A stretch of DNA of 64,000 bases from JAZDLX01 sp964538455 (GTDB taxonomy: Bacteria > Electryoneota > Electryoneia > Electryoneales > Electryoneaceae). The DNA lies in the NCBI GenBank assembly GCA_964538455.1, contig CAZIDZ010000001.1:186001-250000 (forward strand). The letters run 5' to 3'. The notes under the pieces are model-generated. The model searched no databases, was not told the origin of the DNA, and saw only the letters and a list, made by a program, of their open reading frames with translations. A program made the translations under genes and the position numbers. Below, one piece after another: positions 16,982 to 25,048 of this stretch. Each line of letters opens with the position of its first letter. Positions within the stretch are counted from its first letter, which is position 1.

Positions 16982-17932
16982 GTGGCAAGGCAGGGTTCAT
17001 TGCAGAAGCCGGTGCTTATTCTTGTCGGTCCCACGGCGTCCGGAAAAACAGCGCTGTCCCTTGAACTGGCGCATCGCACAGGCGCGGAAATCATTTCGGC
17101 AGACAGCCGCCAGGTCTACCGCTACATGGATATCGGCACCGCCAAACCGCTCCAGTCGGAGAGGGAGCAGGTGCCTCATTGGGGACTCGACGTTGCGGAT
17201 CCGGACGAACGGTATAGTGCCGGAAGATACGCTGCGGAGGCGCGGCGCTGGATTTCAGACATCCAGCGGCGTGGGCACCCCGTAATCGTTGCGGGTGGCA
17301 GCGGTCTTTATTTGGAGGCGCTGGTGGAGGGCCTCTATTCGGGGGAAGACGTCAAGGATGAACAGCTGCGCCGGTCCCTGGAGAAGCGGGCAGACGCCGA
17401 AGGATTGGATGTTTTGTACAAGGAATTGCAGAGGGTCGATCCGTTATATGCCCAAAAAACAAAATCTAGGGATCGTCAGAGGATTTTGCGTGCGCTGGAG
17501 GTAAGTCTCACGGCCGGGGAGCCATTCAGTGCGCTCCACAACAGGAAACGCTCTTCAGCGGACTTTGAAACGATCTGGTTTGGCCTCGAATACCCCAGGA
17601 AAGAGCTTTACGGCCGTATTGACTCCCGGGTTGACGAGATGTTGAACCGTGGCCTGGTGCGCGAGGTTCGCGATCTTCTGGACCGCGGCTACCGGGACGT
17701 GAACGCGCTGAAAAGTGTTGGTTATCAAGAGGTTATTGAGTGGCTCGAGGGCAAATTCGAGTCGCTTGAAGAGGTGCGGAAGGCTGTCCGGAAGAACACG
17801 CGTCGCTATGCCAAGCGCCAGCTTACTTGGTTTCGCCGGTACAATTCGATCCGCTGGCTGGACGGATCGCTGCCGATCGCAGAACTTGCGGACGGAATCG
17901 TCAAGACCTGGGAGGAAGGAAATAAGCTGTGA
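16982..17932 (+). CDS. miaA: tRNA dimethylallyltransferase
   Basis: 316 residues from a GTG at 16982. MiaA transfers a dimethylallyl group to N6 of adenosine 37 in tRNAs reading codons that start with U. Seen: P-loop GPTASGKT (residues 16-23), the DSRQVYRYMDIGTAKP segment that binds tRNA and metal, GGSGLYL, and the C-terminal KRQLTWFRR. The order mutL-miaA is common in bacteria. The gene ends 15 bases from the end of the convergent Nudix gene, with no terminator visible between. Confidence 0.95.
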   Translation: MARQGSLQKPVLILVGPTASGKTALSLELAHRTGAEIISADSRQVYRYMDIGTAKPLQSEREQVPHWGLDVADPDERYSAGRYAAEARRWISDIQRRGHPVIVAGGSGLYLEALVEGLYSGEDVKDEQLRRSLEKRADAEGLDVLYKELQRVDPLYAQKTKSRDRQRILRALEVSLTAGEPFSALHNRKRSSADFETIWFGLEYPRKELYGRIDSRVDEMLNRGLVREVRDLLDRGYRDVNALKSVGYQEVIEWLEGKFESLEEVRKAVRKNTRRYAKRQLTWFRRYNSIRWLDGSLPIAELADGIVKTWEEGNKL

Positions 17933-17947
17933 CCGGACAAACCCGGC

Positions 17948-18388
17948 CTATTTGGTGCCGATCAACCATTCCGCAGGCGGGATTTGCCAGGGAAAGGCAA
18001 ACAAACGGGCGTTCGCTTCAGGAAACTGCAGCTCAAGCAAATCCTCCGGCCGCACCCAGCGAAAATCTGCAACCCCAAGCTTTACCGGCTTCCCTGTTGT
18101 GAAACGGGCGTGCAATCCGATCAGGGCCACCCGGAGCGACGGATAATCGTGAACCACCCGTCCGAATTCGGGTCCTGCCTCAACCCGAATTCCCAATTCC
18201 TCTTTGACTTCGCGAACCAGCGCCTGCGCTGGGATTTCTCCAGGTTCCAGTTTGCCGCCCGGCAGCTCCCACTTCCCCGCGTGGGGTCCTCCCTCGGGAC
18301 GCTGCGAGACGAGCAGCAGGCCATCGCTGCGCCAGATCAATCCCGCCGCAACTGTTACGCTCGGTATCGGTTCCTGCGATGCGTTCAA
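17948..18388 (-). CDS. MutT-like Nudix hydrolase (8-oxo-dGTP diphosphatase type)
   Basis: 146 residues with a complete Nudix box (G-x5-E-x7-REUxEExGU) reading GGKLEPGEIPAQALVREVKEELGI. It is preceded by WELPGG and followed by a C-terminal DFRWVRPEDLLELQFPEANARL, the pattern of MutT proteins that remove oxidised dGTP or dCTP. GLIWRSDGLLLVSQRPEG matches the first strands of MutT. Convergent with miaA. Substrate choice within the Nudix family is inferred from the overall pattern. Confidence 0.88.
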   Translation of the reverse strand: MNASQEPIPSVTVAAGLIWRSDGLLLVSQRPEGGPHAGKWELPGGKLEPGEIPAQALVREVKEELGIRVEAGPEFGRVVHDYPSLRVALIGLHARFTTGKPVKLGVADFRWVRPEDLLELQFPEANARLFAFPWQIPPAEWLIGTK

Positions 18389-18835
18389 GGCGCACTCCGG
18401 GTGTTATTTGCGCGCCAGAATAGCCCGCCGAACGGTCAAGCGCAAGACTGATCGGCGCATGGCTCCCGGGAGTCGGTGCAATTCTCGACAAGGGTATTGC
18501 GAAACCGTTCTTTCATACGCTAAGCTGAACACGTGTTCAGTCCCATGAAAATGAGTGCCCTCCCTTTAAACAGGCTTTTGGACGAGCAGCCAACGAACAT
18601 CGGCGATCCTCCAATAGCCTCGCAATGGGTTTGGCTACGCACACGATCCGGCGGGCTTCACCGCTTTTTCCTGGTGCCGCTGGTAGAATTCACTGCAGTG
18701 GAAAAGCGGTGCCCCGGAGGTGCGTCTGGGGTTGGCGAAGAGGGGGGCGGGGAAAAATAAATGGAAGCCCGTCGTCCTGAAAGGCTTCCATTAACTCTTT
18801 AAACTATAGTCGTAACTAACGCATCTATCAGGAGA
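18389..18835. other. Intergenic region, no gene supported
   Basis: 447 bases between the Nudix gene start and the rubrerythrin-like gene end. A 75-codon plus-strand frame (18533-18760) has no ribosome site or recognisable motif and ends in low-complexity Gly/Glu. The only clear element is the minus-strand terminator at 18752-18791. Confidence 0.6.
18752..18791 (-). terminator. Rho-independent terminator of the rubrerythrin-like gene
   Basis: A perfect 9-bp inverted repeat (ATGGAAGCC at 18761-18769 with GGCTTCCAT at 18783-18791) with a 13-base loop. On the minus strand the stem is followed by TTTATTTTT (18760-18752). It starts 45 bases past the stop of the minus-strand gene. Confidence 0.8.
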
Positions 18836-19324
18836 TCAGCCTTCGCCGAGTTTGTTCCATTCGGCGTCTTCAATCCACTGTTGCGGGTGCTGGACGAAGT
18901 CGATGATATTTTCGAGTACGTTGTAGTGGCGTTTTTCTTCGTCCGCGATTTTCAACATCAGTTTCTGCTCGTTTTCGTTCTCCGTCTCCTCCGCTTTGTC
19001 CCGGTAGAACATCTCGGACTGTTTCTCTATGTCCTGGGCTTTGCGGTAGAACTGGGGTTGGGTGACGTCGAAGTGGAAGGGCCCCTCGCTCATCTCTGAG
19101 ATTTCCTGGAAGACGTTTTTCACATCGGCGAGGAGCGTACTCTCGGGGAGTTCGCTGACCGTACCCTCTTTCAATTTCTTGAAGATGTTGTAGTGTTTGA
19201 CCTCTTCGTCGGCGAGAAAAGTCAGGATCGAAGTCAGGCCGCGGTTGTTGGCTTCGGCGGCCAGTTTCCTGTAGTACGCTTCGCCATCCTGTTCCATCTT
19301 CATGGCGAAATCGAAAACATCCAT
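18836..19324 (-). CDS. Rubrerythrin-like ferritin-fold diiron protein
   Basis: 162 residues, a four-helix bundle of the ferritin/rubrerythrin class with no rubredoxin tail. Carboxylate and histidine ligand motifs are visible in pairs: MEQDGEAYYRKLA in helix 1, FLADEEVKHYNIF (ExxH) in helix 2, EMFYRDKAEETENE in helix 3 and KIADEEKRHYNVL (ExxH) in helix 4. Such proteins reduce peroxide or handle iron under oxidative stress in anaerobes and microaerophiles. It has its own promoter and terminator, so it is a single-gene unit. Confidence 0.85.
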   Translation of the reverse strand: MDVFDFAMKMEQDGEAYYRKLAAEANNRGLTSILTFLADEEVKHYNIFKKLKEGTVSELPESTLLADVKNVFQEISEMSEGPFHFDVTQPQFYRKAQDIEKQSEMFYRDKAEETENENEQKLMLKIADEEKRHYNVLENIIDFVQHPQQWIEDAEWNKLGEG

Positions 19325-19425
19325 GGTCGCATCTCCTGTTATACACGCGAAGTTGGAGGCGGAGAGCGATCAATTCCCCACCGTCTGATGGCTCAACCGG
19401 AGTCCGTATCGATTTAACTGCTTAA

Positions 19426-19454
19426 AATCTAGCCCGGCCCGTCGATGGAGTCAA
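19426..19454 (-). promoter_or_regulatory. Strong sigma-70-type promoter for the rubrerythrin-like gene
   Basis: Minus strand: TTGACT (19454-19449), a 17-base spacer, then TAGATT (19431-19426). This matches the consensus at five of six -35 bases and four of six -10 bases, with ideal spacing. Transcription would start near 19419, giving a leader of about 95 bases. No operator for a peroxide or iron regulator stands out. Confidence 0.6.
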
Positions 19455-19507
19455 GTGACCTTTTTTCCGGCTAAAGCGCTGGTTACGGGCCGTCGCTGCC
19501 CGGAAAA

Positions 19508-20419
19508 TTATTCAACCGGTATGGACTCTCCGGCGGTGTCCGCTGGCGCCGCGTTCTCCACAGGGAGAGCTCCTGTCCCGGTTACCACCTGACCAGTGGA
19601 GTAGTCAAACGTACTCCCTCCCATGCTGTGGGGAATGGTGTACACGGCCAGGACCACGACCGCTGCGGCGACAGTCCACCAACGTCCCCGCTTTTCCCCT
19701 TTCGGGCCCCGGAGCATGATCAACGCGACCACCCAGGCGATTACAGCGGTCAGCGTCTTGTTGTCCGTGAGGTCTTCCCCGAATGGCCAGCCGGTCCAGT
19801 AGGCGCCAAAAGCGAATTTCTGGACGAGTGGGCCAAGCACGAATCCTCCGATGACGAGGACAACGAGGGTGGTGATAGCAAGAGGTCGGACTTTCTCTTT
19901 GAACAGGGCGGCCAGAGCGGCGCGCATGGAAAAGATCATCACCAGCACCATCGCCATGATGTGCGGAACGAGCACGCCGACAGGGACGGTGCCCTTGAAG
20001 CGGAGCGTAACCGTTTCTGCCGAAGCCGGGATGTCGACAACCTCGCTTCCCCTGTGCAGAGTGATGTGGTAGACCAGCTTGCCAGCCTCGGGCTGATGGG
20101 GCAACGCGGCGGCCAGTTCACGGTCCTTGCGTTCCATCGGGACAGCCGTGAAAGGTTCTTCAATGCCGAGGCGCTTGTAGTACAACGTTCCCGCCACCGC
20201 TGTATCAGGGAGGGCCAGCCGCACGATAGCGTCCAGGCTGCCGTTCTCGTCTGGAGTCAGTTCGTGTGAGCGCGACAGGCGATAGGGGTAGCTCACGCCG
20301 CCGATTGTGGTCTGGCCGTGCAGAGGATAGGTGGGGCCGGTCATCCGCTGGTAGGTCATCATCATGCTTGCGAGCAGAACCGCCAGCACCCAAAGCAGTG
20401 CCGATTTCAATACCTTCAT
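19508..20419 (-). CDS. Multi-pass membrane protein of unknown function
   Basis: 303 residues from the ATG at 20419, which has GGGAGGAG 4-5 bases upstream; the frame continues to 20467 but without a ribosome site. The first helix (residues about 5-22) is followed by a periplasmic beta-rich domain of some 120 residues (RLSRSHELTPDENGSLDAIV, LPDTAVAGTLYYKR). Four or five helices then follow, with the loop GAYWTGWPFGEDLTDNKT between them. I recall that 'YWTG-PFG-DLTDNK' loop from uncharacterised FCB-group membrane proteins. The C-terminus is acidic. Function unknown. Confidence 0.7.
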   Translation of the reverse strand: MKVLKSALLWVLAVLLASMMMTYQRMTGPTYPLHGQTTIGGVSYPYRLSRSHELTPDENGSLDAIVRLALPDTAVAGTLYYKRLGIEEPFTAVPMERKDRELAAALPHQPEAGKLVYHITLHRGSEVVDIPASAETVTLRFKGTVPVGVLVPHIMAMVLVMIFSMRAALAALFKEKVRPLAITTLVVLVIGGFVLGPLVQKFAFGAYWTGWPFGEDLTDNKTLTAVIAWVVALIMLRGPKGEKRGRWWTVAAAVVVLAVYTIPHSMGGSTFDYSTGQVVTGTGALPVENAAPADTAGESIPVE

Positions 20420-20536
20420 CACTCCTCCCGTTGAGATGGACACGGCGGCTAAGGTGGCCCTGTACAACCCCGGGGGTCAAGGACATTTTCCCTGCGCATC
20501 GCCTTGGCGCTGCATCGACCTGCGGCGCCAAACAGC

Positions 20537-20566
20537 TTTACTTGCCATTCCACGGGACCGTATACT
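20537..20566 (+). promoter_or_regulatory. Candidate promoter for proS
   Basis: TTTACT (20537-20542), an 18-base spacer and TATACT (20561-20566). Both hexamers are close to consensus. The predicted start near 20573 leaves a leader of about 70 bases before the proS ATG. Confidence 0.4.
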
Positions 20567-20645
20567 TGTGGGTTGCTTCCGAACGGGTCATTTCTTGATC
20601 TTACGTGGCCGAAAAACCCCTCATGCAAAAGAGAGCACAGCTGAC

Positions 20646-22382
20646 ATGCGACTGTCGAAAGCGTTCATTCCAACATTAAAAGAAGTGCCGGCGGACGCTG
20701 TTGTCATCAGCCACAAGTTGATGCTTCGAGCGGGTATGGTTCGCGGTCTGATGGCGGGTGTATATAGTTTCCTGCCCTACGGCCAGCGTGCCGCGCTGAA
20801 AGCGATAAACATCATACGTGAGGAGATGGACCGCATCGGCGGCCAGGAGGTGCTGATGCCGGCGTTGAATCCTGCGGAAATCTGGCAGGAAACAGAACGC
20901 TACGAGGATTTCGGCCCGGAAATGTTCCGCCTGCAGGATCGCAAGGAGCGGGAGCTGGTGCTCGCACCCACGCACGAGGAGGTAATTTGCTCGATTGCGC
21001 GGGGAGAGGTGCGCAGCTATAAGGAGCTTCCCCAGATCTGGTACCAGATTCAAACGAAATTTCGTGACGAGCCCCGTCCGCGGTCAGGCGAGCTGCGCAC
21101 CCGTCAATTCGTGATGAAGGACTCCTACAGCCTCGACGTTGACGAGGCCGGGCTCGACAAGAGTTACCTCAAGCACGACGAAGCGTACCGGCGGATTTTC
21201 CGGCGTGCGGGGCTCGACTTTTTCGTTGTCGGTGCCTCAAGCGGGTTGATGGGCGGCAGCGGGAGCGAGGAGTTCATGGTGGCCTCGGACGCGGGGGAGG
21301 ACACCTGCGCCGTCTGCGATCACTGTTCCTATGCGGCGAACCTCGAGGTAGCGACGAGCGACGTCGCCGATACTCCCACGAATGAAGATGCCCAGCCGCT
21401 GACAAAGGTTCACACGCCCGATCAGCGAACCGTGGACGAGGTGGCGGCGTTCCTCAAACTGAACCCGGACCGTTTCATCAAGTCCCTTGTTTTCATGGGT
21501 GATCAGGGGCTTGCGATGGTGCTCGTTCGCGGGGACGACGAGGTCAACGAGTCCAAGCTGCTGCGCGTTCTCGGCGCCGCGATGCGGCCTGCCTACCCGG
21601 AGGAGGTCAAGGACGCAATCGGCGCGGAAATCGGTTTCCTTGGTCCCGTGGGGCTGGAGGGGAAACTGCCGATCTACGCGGATCAGCGGCTGCGCGGCGG
21701 GCGCAATATGGCCACCGGCGCGAACGAAGATCACTACCACGTGACCGGCGTCCAGGTGGATGAGTCGTTCAAGCCGGATCAATACCATGACTTACGGACC
21801 GTCAAGGAAGGAGAACCCTGTCCGAACTGCGGATCGCCGTTGCGGGTGGTCAAAGCGATTGAGCTGGGGCACATCTTCAAACTTGGAACTAAATACAGCT
21901 CGGCGATGAACGCGACAGTGCTCGACGCGGAAGGCAGGAATGTGCCGATCGTGATGGGGTCGTACGGTATCGGTGTCGGGCGGATGATTGCAGCGGCGAT
22001 CGAGAGCCACGCCGATGAGAGCGGCATCGTCTGGCCGGTGACGCTGGCCCCGTATGAGGCTGCGGTCATTGTGCTGAATGTCAAGGATGAAAAGCTGTTG
22101 AGTGCAGGAGAGGGTCTCTATTCAGAGTTGAAAAAGAGTGGATATGACGTTGCGCTAGACGACAGAGACGAGCGTCCGGGGTATAAATTCAAAGATGCTG
22201 ATTTGCTCGGTTATCCTTTCCAGGTGGTGGTCAGCGAGCGTAACCTTGCTGAAGGGAAACTGGAGCTGAAGAACCGGAGCAGCGGCGAAAAGGTGGTTCT
22301 CCCGCGAACGCAGGCTCTGAAGAAGTTGAAACAGTGGTATGACGAGGCCTGGAACAGGTTGAGTCCTGAACCGACACCATAA
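20646..22382 (+). CDS. proS: Prolyl-tRNA synthetase, bacterial type with editing domain
   Basis: 578 residues from the ATG at 20646 (MRLSKAFIPTLKEVP), the usual bacterial start; the frame extends upstream to 20364 without homology. The class II catalytic core includes RSGELRTRQFVMKDSYS (motif 2 region), the editing insertion from about residue 225 to 400 with its DEVAAFL and RGDDEVNESKL stretches, and motif 3 in GSYGIGVGRMIAAAIE. The C-terminal anticodon-binding domain has DDRDERPGYKFKDADLLGYP. It attaches proline to its tRNA and clears mischarged alanine. The ceramide-type locus begins 62 bases downstream. Confidence 0.95.
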   Translation: MRLSKAFIPTLKEVPADAVVISHKLMLRAGMVRGLMAGVYSFLPYGQRAALKAINIIREEMDRIGGQEVLMPALNPAEIWQETERYEDFGPEMFRLQDRKERELVLAPTHEEVICSIARGEVRSYKELPQIWYQIQTKFRDEPRPRSGELRTRQFVMKDSYSLDVDEAGLDKSYLKHDEAYRRIFRRAGLDFFVVGASSGLMGGSGSEEFMVASDAGEDTCAVCDHCSYAANLEVATSDVADTPTNEDAQPLTKVHTPDQRTVDEVAAFLKLNPDRFIKSLVFMGDQGLAMVLVRGDDEVNESKLLRVLGAAMRPAYPEEVKDAIGAEIGFLGPVGLEGKLPIYADQRLRGGRNMATGANEDHYHVTGVQVDESFKPDQYHDLRTVKEGEPCPNCGSPLRVVKAIELGHIFKLGTKYSSAMNATVLDAEGRNVPIVMGSYGIGVGRMIAAAIESHADESGIVWPVTLAPYEAAVIVLNVKDEKLLSAGEGLYSELKKSGYDVALDDRDERPGYKFKDADLLGYPFQVVVSERNLAEGKLELKNRSSGEKVVLPRTQALKKLKQWYDEAWNRLSPEPTP

Positions 22383-22444
22383 AAAAGCCTCCGTAAACCG
22401 GGGACAGGCGCCCAGCCACAAAACGACAAGGACCGGAACGGCCC

Positions 22445-23677
22445 ATGAAAAGAATCCGCGAGAAGGTGAAGGAGTTTACCATCGCCAGGGAGGTGACGGC
22501 GCAGGGTCTGAATCCCTATTTCCGACCCATCGAAAGCGAGCAGGGTCCTACCGTGATGATGAACGGCAAGGAAGTGATCATGATGGGGTCCAACAACTAT
22601 CTCGGCCTGACAAATCACCCCGAAGTGAAAGAAGCGGCGGTCAAGGCGATCCAACGCTATGGGACCGGGTGCGCTGGGTCTCGCTTTCTCAACGGCACAC
22701 TTGCGATTCATATCGAGTGCGAGGAAACACTCGCGGACTTCATGGGGTCCGAGGCGGCGCTCGTTTTTTCCACGGGATTCATGACGAACCAGGGGGTGAT
22801 CAGCCACCTCGTTCCCCGGGACGGCATACTGGTTCTCGACCGCATGGTGCACGCCAGCATCATCGACGCCAGCCGCCTGACCTTCGGCAAGACAATCAAG
22901 TTCGCCCATAACGATATGGAAGACCTGGAAAAGAAGTTGAAGACGGTCAAGAACAAGATGAAACTGATCGTTGTCGACGGCGTCTTTTCCATGGAGGGCG
23001 ACATCGCTCCGCTGCCAGACATTGTCCACCTTGCGGACAAGTATGGCGCGGATGTGATCGTGGACGACGCTCATTCGATCGGGGTGCTCGGTCCCGGGGG
23101 ACAGGGAACCGCTGCGCATTACGCTTTAAAGGACCGGATCCTGGGCACTGTCGGCACTTTCAGCAAGTCGTTCGCGTCCATCGGCGGTTTCTTCGCCGCG
23201 GACGAGGACGTCGTTCACTACTTGAAGTTCAACAGCCGCGCGCTGATCTTCAGTGCCAGCCCCCCGCCCGCGAATATGGCCGCGGTGATCAAATCAGTCG
23301 AAATCATCCGGAGGGAACCGGAGCGGATCGAACGCCTCTGGTACCTCACCAACTACCTGAAGAAATATTTGATGGAGGCGGGATTCGAGATCGGCAAGCC
23401 GGAAACCCCGATCATCCCGGTGTACGTCGGGGAGGACATGACTTCGTTCCGGGCCTGCATCATGCTCCAGGAGGAGGGGGTGTTCGTCAATCCGGTGATC
23501 AGTCCTGCGGTTCCGCCCGGACGAGCGCTGATCCGGCTCTCGCTGATGTCGACCCTGGAGGAGTCGCACCTTGACTTCGCCGTCGAAAAGTTGATCAAGG
23601 TGGGCAAGACTATTGGCTTCCTCGGCCGCGAGAGAGCGGAGGAGATGGCGGCGGAAAAAGGCAAGGCGCGAGAGTGA
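22445..23677 (+). CDS. spt: Serine palmitoyltransferase-like alpha-oxoamine synthase
   Basis: 410 residues, PLP-dependent, of the family that condenses an acyl thioester with an amino acid (Spt, KBL, BioF, HemA). Seen: MGSNNYLGLTNHPEVKEAA, GTGCAGSRFLNGT, H136 in HASIIDASR (stacks on PLP), the DDAHSIGVLG motif (D207-H210) and the PLP lysine K241 in GTFSKSFASIGGF. The 'TFSKS-ASIGGF' form is the one I associate with bacterial Spt rather than with KBL or BioF. The next genes match the other ceramide steps, which supports 3-ketosphinganine synthesis from serine. Threonine dehydrogenase, the partner of KBL, is absent. Confidence 0.82.
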   Translation: MKRIREKVKEFTIAREVTAQGLNPYFRPIESEQGPTVMMNGKEVIMMGSNNYLGLTNHPEVKEAAVKAIQRYGTGCAGSRFLNGTLAIHIECEETLADFMGSEAALVFSTGFMTNQGVISHLVPRDGILVLDRMVHASIIDASRLTFGKTIKFAHNDMEDLEKKLKTVKNKMKLIVVDGVFSMEGDIAPLPDIVHLADKYGADVIVDDAHSIGVLGPGGQGTAAHYALKDRILGTVGTFSKSFASIGGFFAADEDVVHYLKFNSRALIFSASPPPANMAAVIKSVEIIRREPERIERLWYLTNYLKKYLMEAGFEIGKPETPIIPVYVGEDMTSFRACIMLQEEGVFVNPVISPAVPPGRALIRLSLMSTLEESHLDFAVEKLIKVGKTIGFLGRERAEEMAAEKGKARE

Positions 23678-23743
23678 TGAGTGGAATCGATCGGGTCCCG
23701 TTGGGCAGTCGCGCCGGAAAACGATAGCATCAGAGCATCAAAC

Positions 23744-23770
23744 GCCGGGTGATCCGCACCCGGCCTTTCT
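23744..23770 (+). terminator. Possible terminator or attenuator between spt and the GNAT gene
   Basis: An 8-bp perfect stem GCCGGGTG / CACCCGGC (23744-23751 and 23757-23764) with a 5-base loop, followed by CTTTCTG. The T-run is short, so it may only lower read-through or protect the spt transcript end. Confidence 0.4.
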
Positions 23771-23794
23771 GTGCAGTCATGGGAGGAGACGAGG

Positions 23795-24928
23795 ATGACG
23801 CAACGAGTGACTGTCGTTGAAGCGCAACAGGGAAAGACCTGCAAGGATTTCCTCGAAGTCCCTTTTATTATCCAGGGCAAGAATCCCATGTGGGTTCCAC
23901 CGTTACGCGTGCAGGCGAAGGAGCTGTTCGACGAGAAGAAGAATCCCTGGTTCAAGCGCGGCAAGCTGCGCAAATTTGTGGCTTATGTAAATGGAAAGCC
24001 GGCTGGCCGGATAGCCGCGATCAAGGATGATGGTCACAACCAGGAACACAATGCCAACGATGCGCACTTCGGCCATTTCGAATGTGTTGACGACGAAGAG
24101 GTTGCGAAGGCTCTGTTTGCAGAGGTTGAAAAAGCGGGAAAGGAATGGGGATTCGACAAAATGGAGGGACCTTTCAATCCCCATATCAATGAAGACATTG
24201 GCTTGCTCGTCGAAGGCTTTGACCAGCCTCCTCAGATCATGATGCCTTACAACCCGCCTTACTACGAAAAGCTGATCCATGCGGCGGGATACCGGAAATC
24301 GATGGATCTCTTCACCTATAAGATCCACAAGGAGTGGATGTCCGAAAAGCTGAAGCGCGCCGCCGAGGTAATTCGGAAACGCAGCAAGGTGCGCTACCGC
24401 AAACTCAACATGAAAGCCTTCTGGGAAGACGCGGAAAGGGTGTTGAAGGTTTATCGCAAGGCCTGGGAGAAAAACTGGAACGCGGTCCCCATGACAGACG
24501 AGGAGTTCCATCACCTTGCGGTGAACCTGAAGCAGGCGGTCGATCCCGACCATGTTTTCTTTGCTGAAGATCCTGAAACCGGAGAAACGGTCGGCTTTTC
24601 CCTAGCGCTGCCGAACATCAACGAGGCGATCATCAAGATCCGGAATGGACGCCTTCTCCCCTTTGGCCTGCTCAGGCTGCTCTGGTACACGAGGCCGAAA
24701 GCGATCAAAAGCGTTCGTATCATCGTCATGGGGGTCCTGGAAGAATACCGGGGACGGGGGATCGACACGGTGTTCTACTATGACCATTTCAATGAGGCGC
24801 CGAAAAAAGGCGTTTTTGAGGGAGAGGCGGGGTGGATCCTCGAAACCAATACGATGATGAATCGTGCAGCGGAGATGATGGGCGGAAGGCGAAACAAGGT
24901 TTATCGGATGTACGCAAAACCGCTCTGA
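23795..24928 (+). CDS. GNAT-fold acyltransferase, probable bacterial ceramide synthase (bCerS type)
   Basis: 377 residues from the ATG at 23795 (GGAGG 8 bases upstream); starting at 23771 would add eight residues. Landmarks are FLEVPFIIQGKNPMWVPPLR near the start, then KKNPWF, GRIAAIKDD, MEGPFNPHINEDIGLLVEGF, MMPYNPPYYEKLIHAAGY and a C-terminal GNAT core with IVMGVLEEYRGRGIDTVFYY and ILETNTMMNRAAEMMGG. This matches my memory of the bacterial ceramide synthase family described from Caulobacter, which N-acylates 3-ketosphinganine. Placement directly after spt and before a reductase supports it. Cytosolic, no signal peptide. The activity is inferred. Confidence 0.72.
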   Translation: MTQRVTVVEAQQGKTCKDFLEVPFIIQGKNPMWVPPLRVQAKELFDEKKNPWFKRGKLRKFVAYVNGKPAGRIAAIKDDGHNQEHNANDAHFGHFECVDDEEVAKALFAEVEKAGKEWGFDKMEGPFNPHINEDIGLLVEGFDQPPQIMMPYNPPYYEKLIHAAGYRKSMDLFTYKIHKEWMSEKLKRAAEVIRKRSKVRYRKLNMKAFWEDAERVLKVYRKAWEKNWNAVPMTDEEFHHLAVNLKQAVDPDHVFFAEDPETGETVGFSLALPNINEAIIKIRNGRLLPFGLLRLLWYTRPKAIKSVRIIVMGVLEEYRGRGIDTVFYYDHFNEAPKKGVFEGEAGWILETNTMMNRAAEMMGGRRNKVYRMYAKPL

Positions 24929-25048
24929 CAGTTGGGCCACATACTTTTCCTTTTATGATGCGACCTTTTTCCGGCTCGAGCGGTTAGAAGGACGATGACA
25001 GGTGATTAAAGAGATGTTTTGTGATTCCTGTACGGAAAATGGTCCACG

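Noticed and set aside
18533..18760. A 75-codon frame upstream of the rubrerythrin-like gene region
   Set aside because: No ribosome site, no conserved motif, and it runs into the minus-strand terminator.
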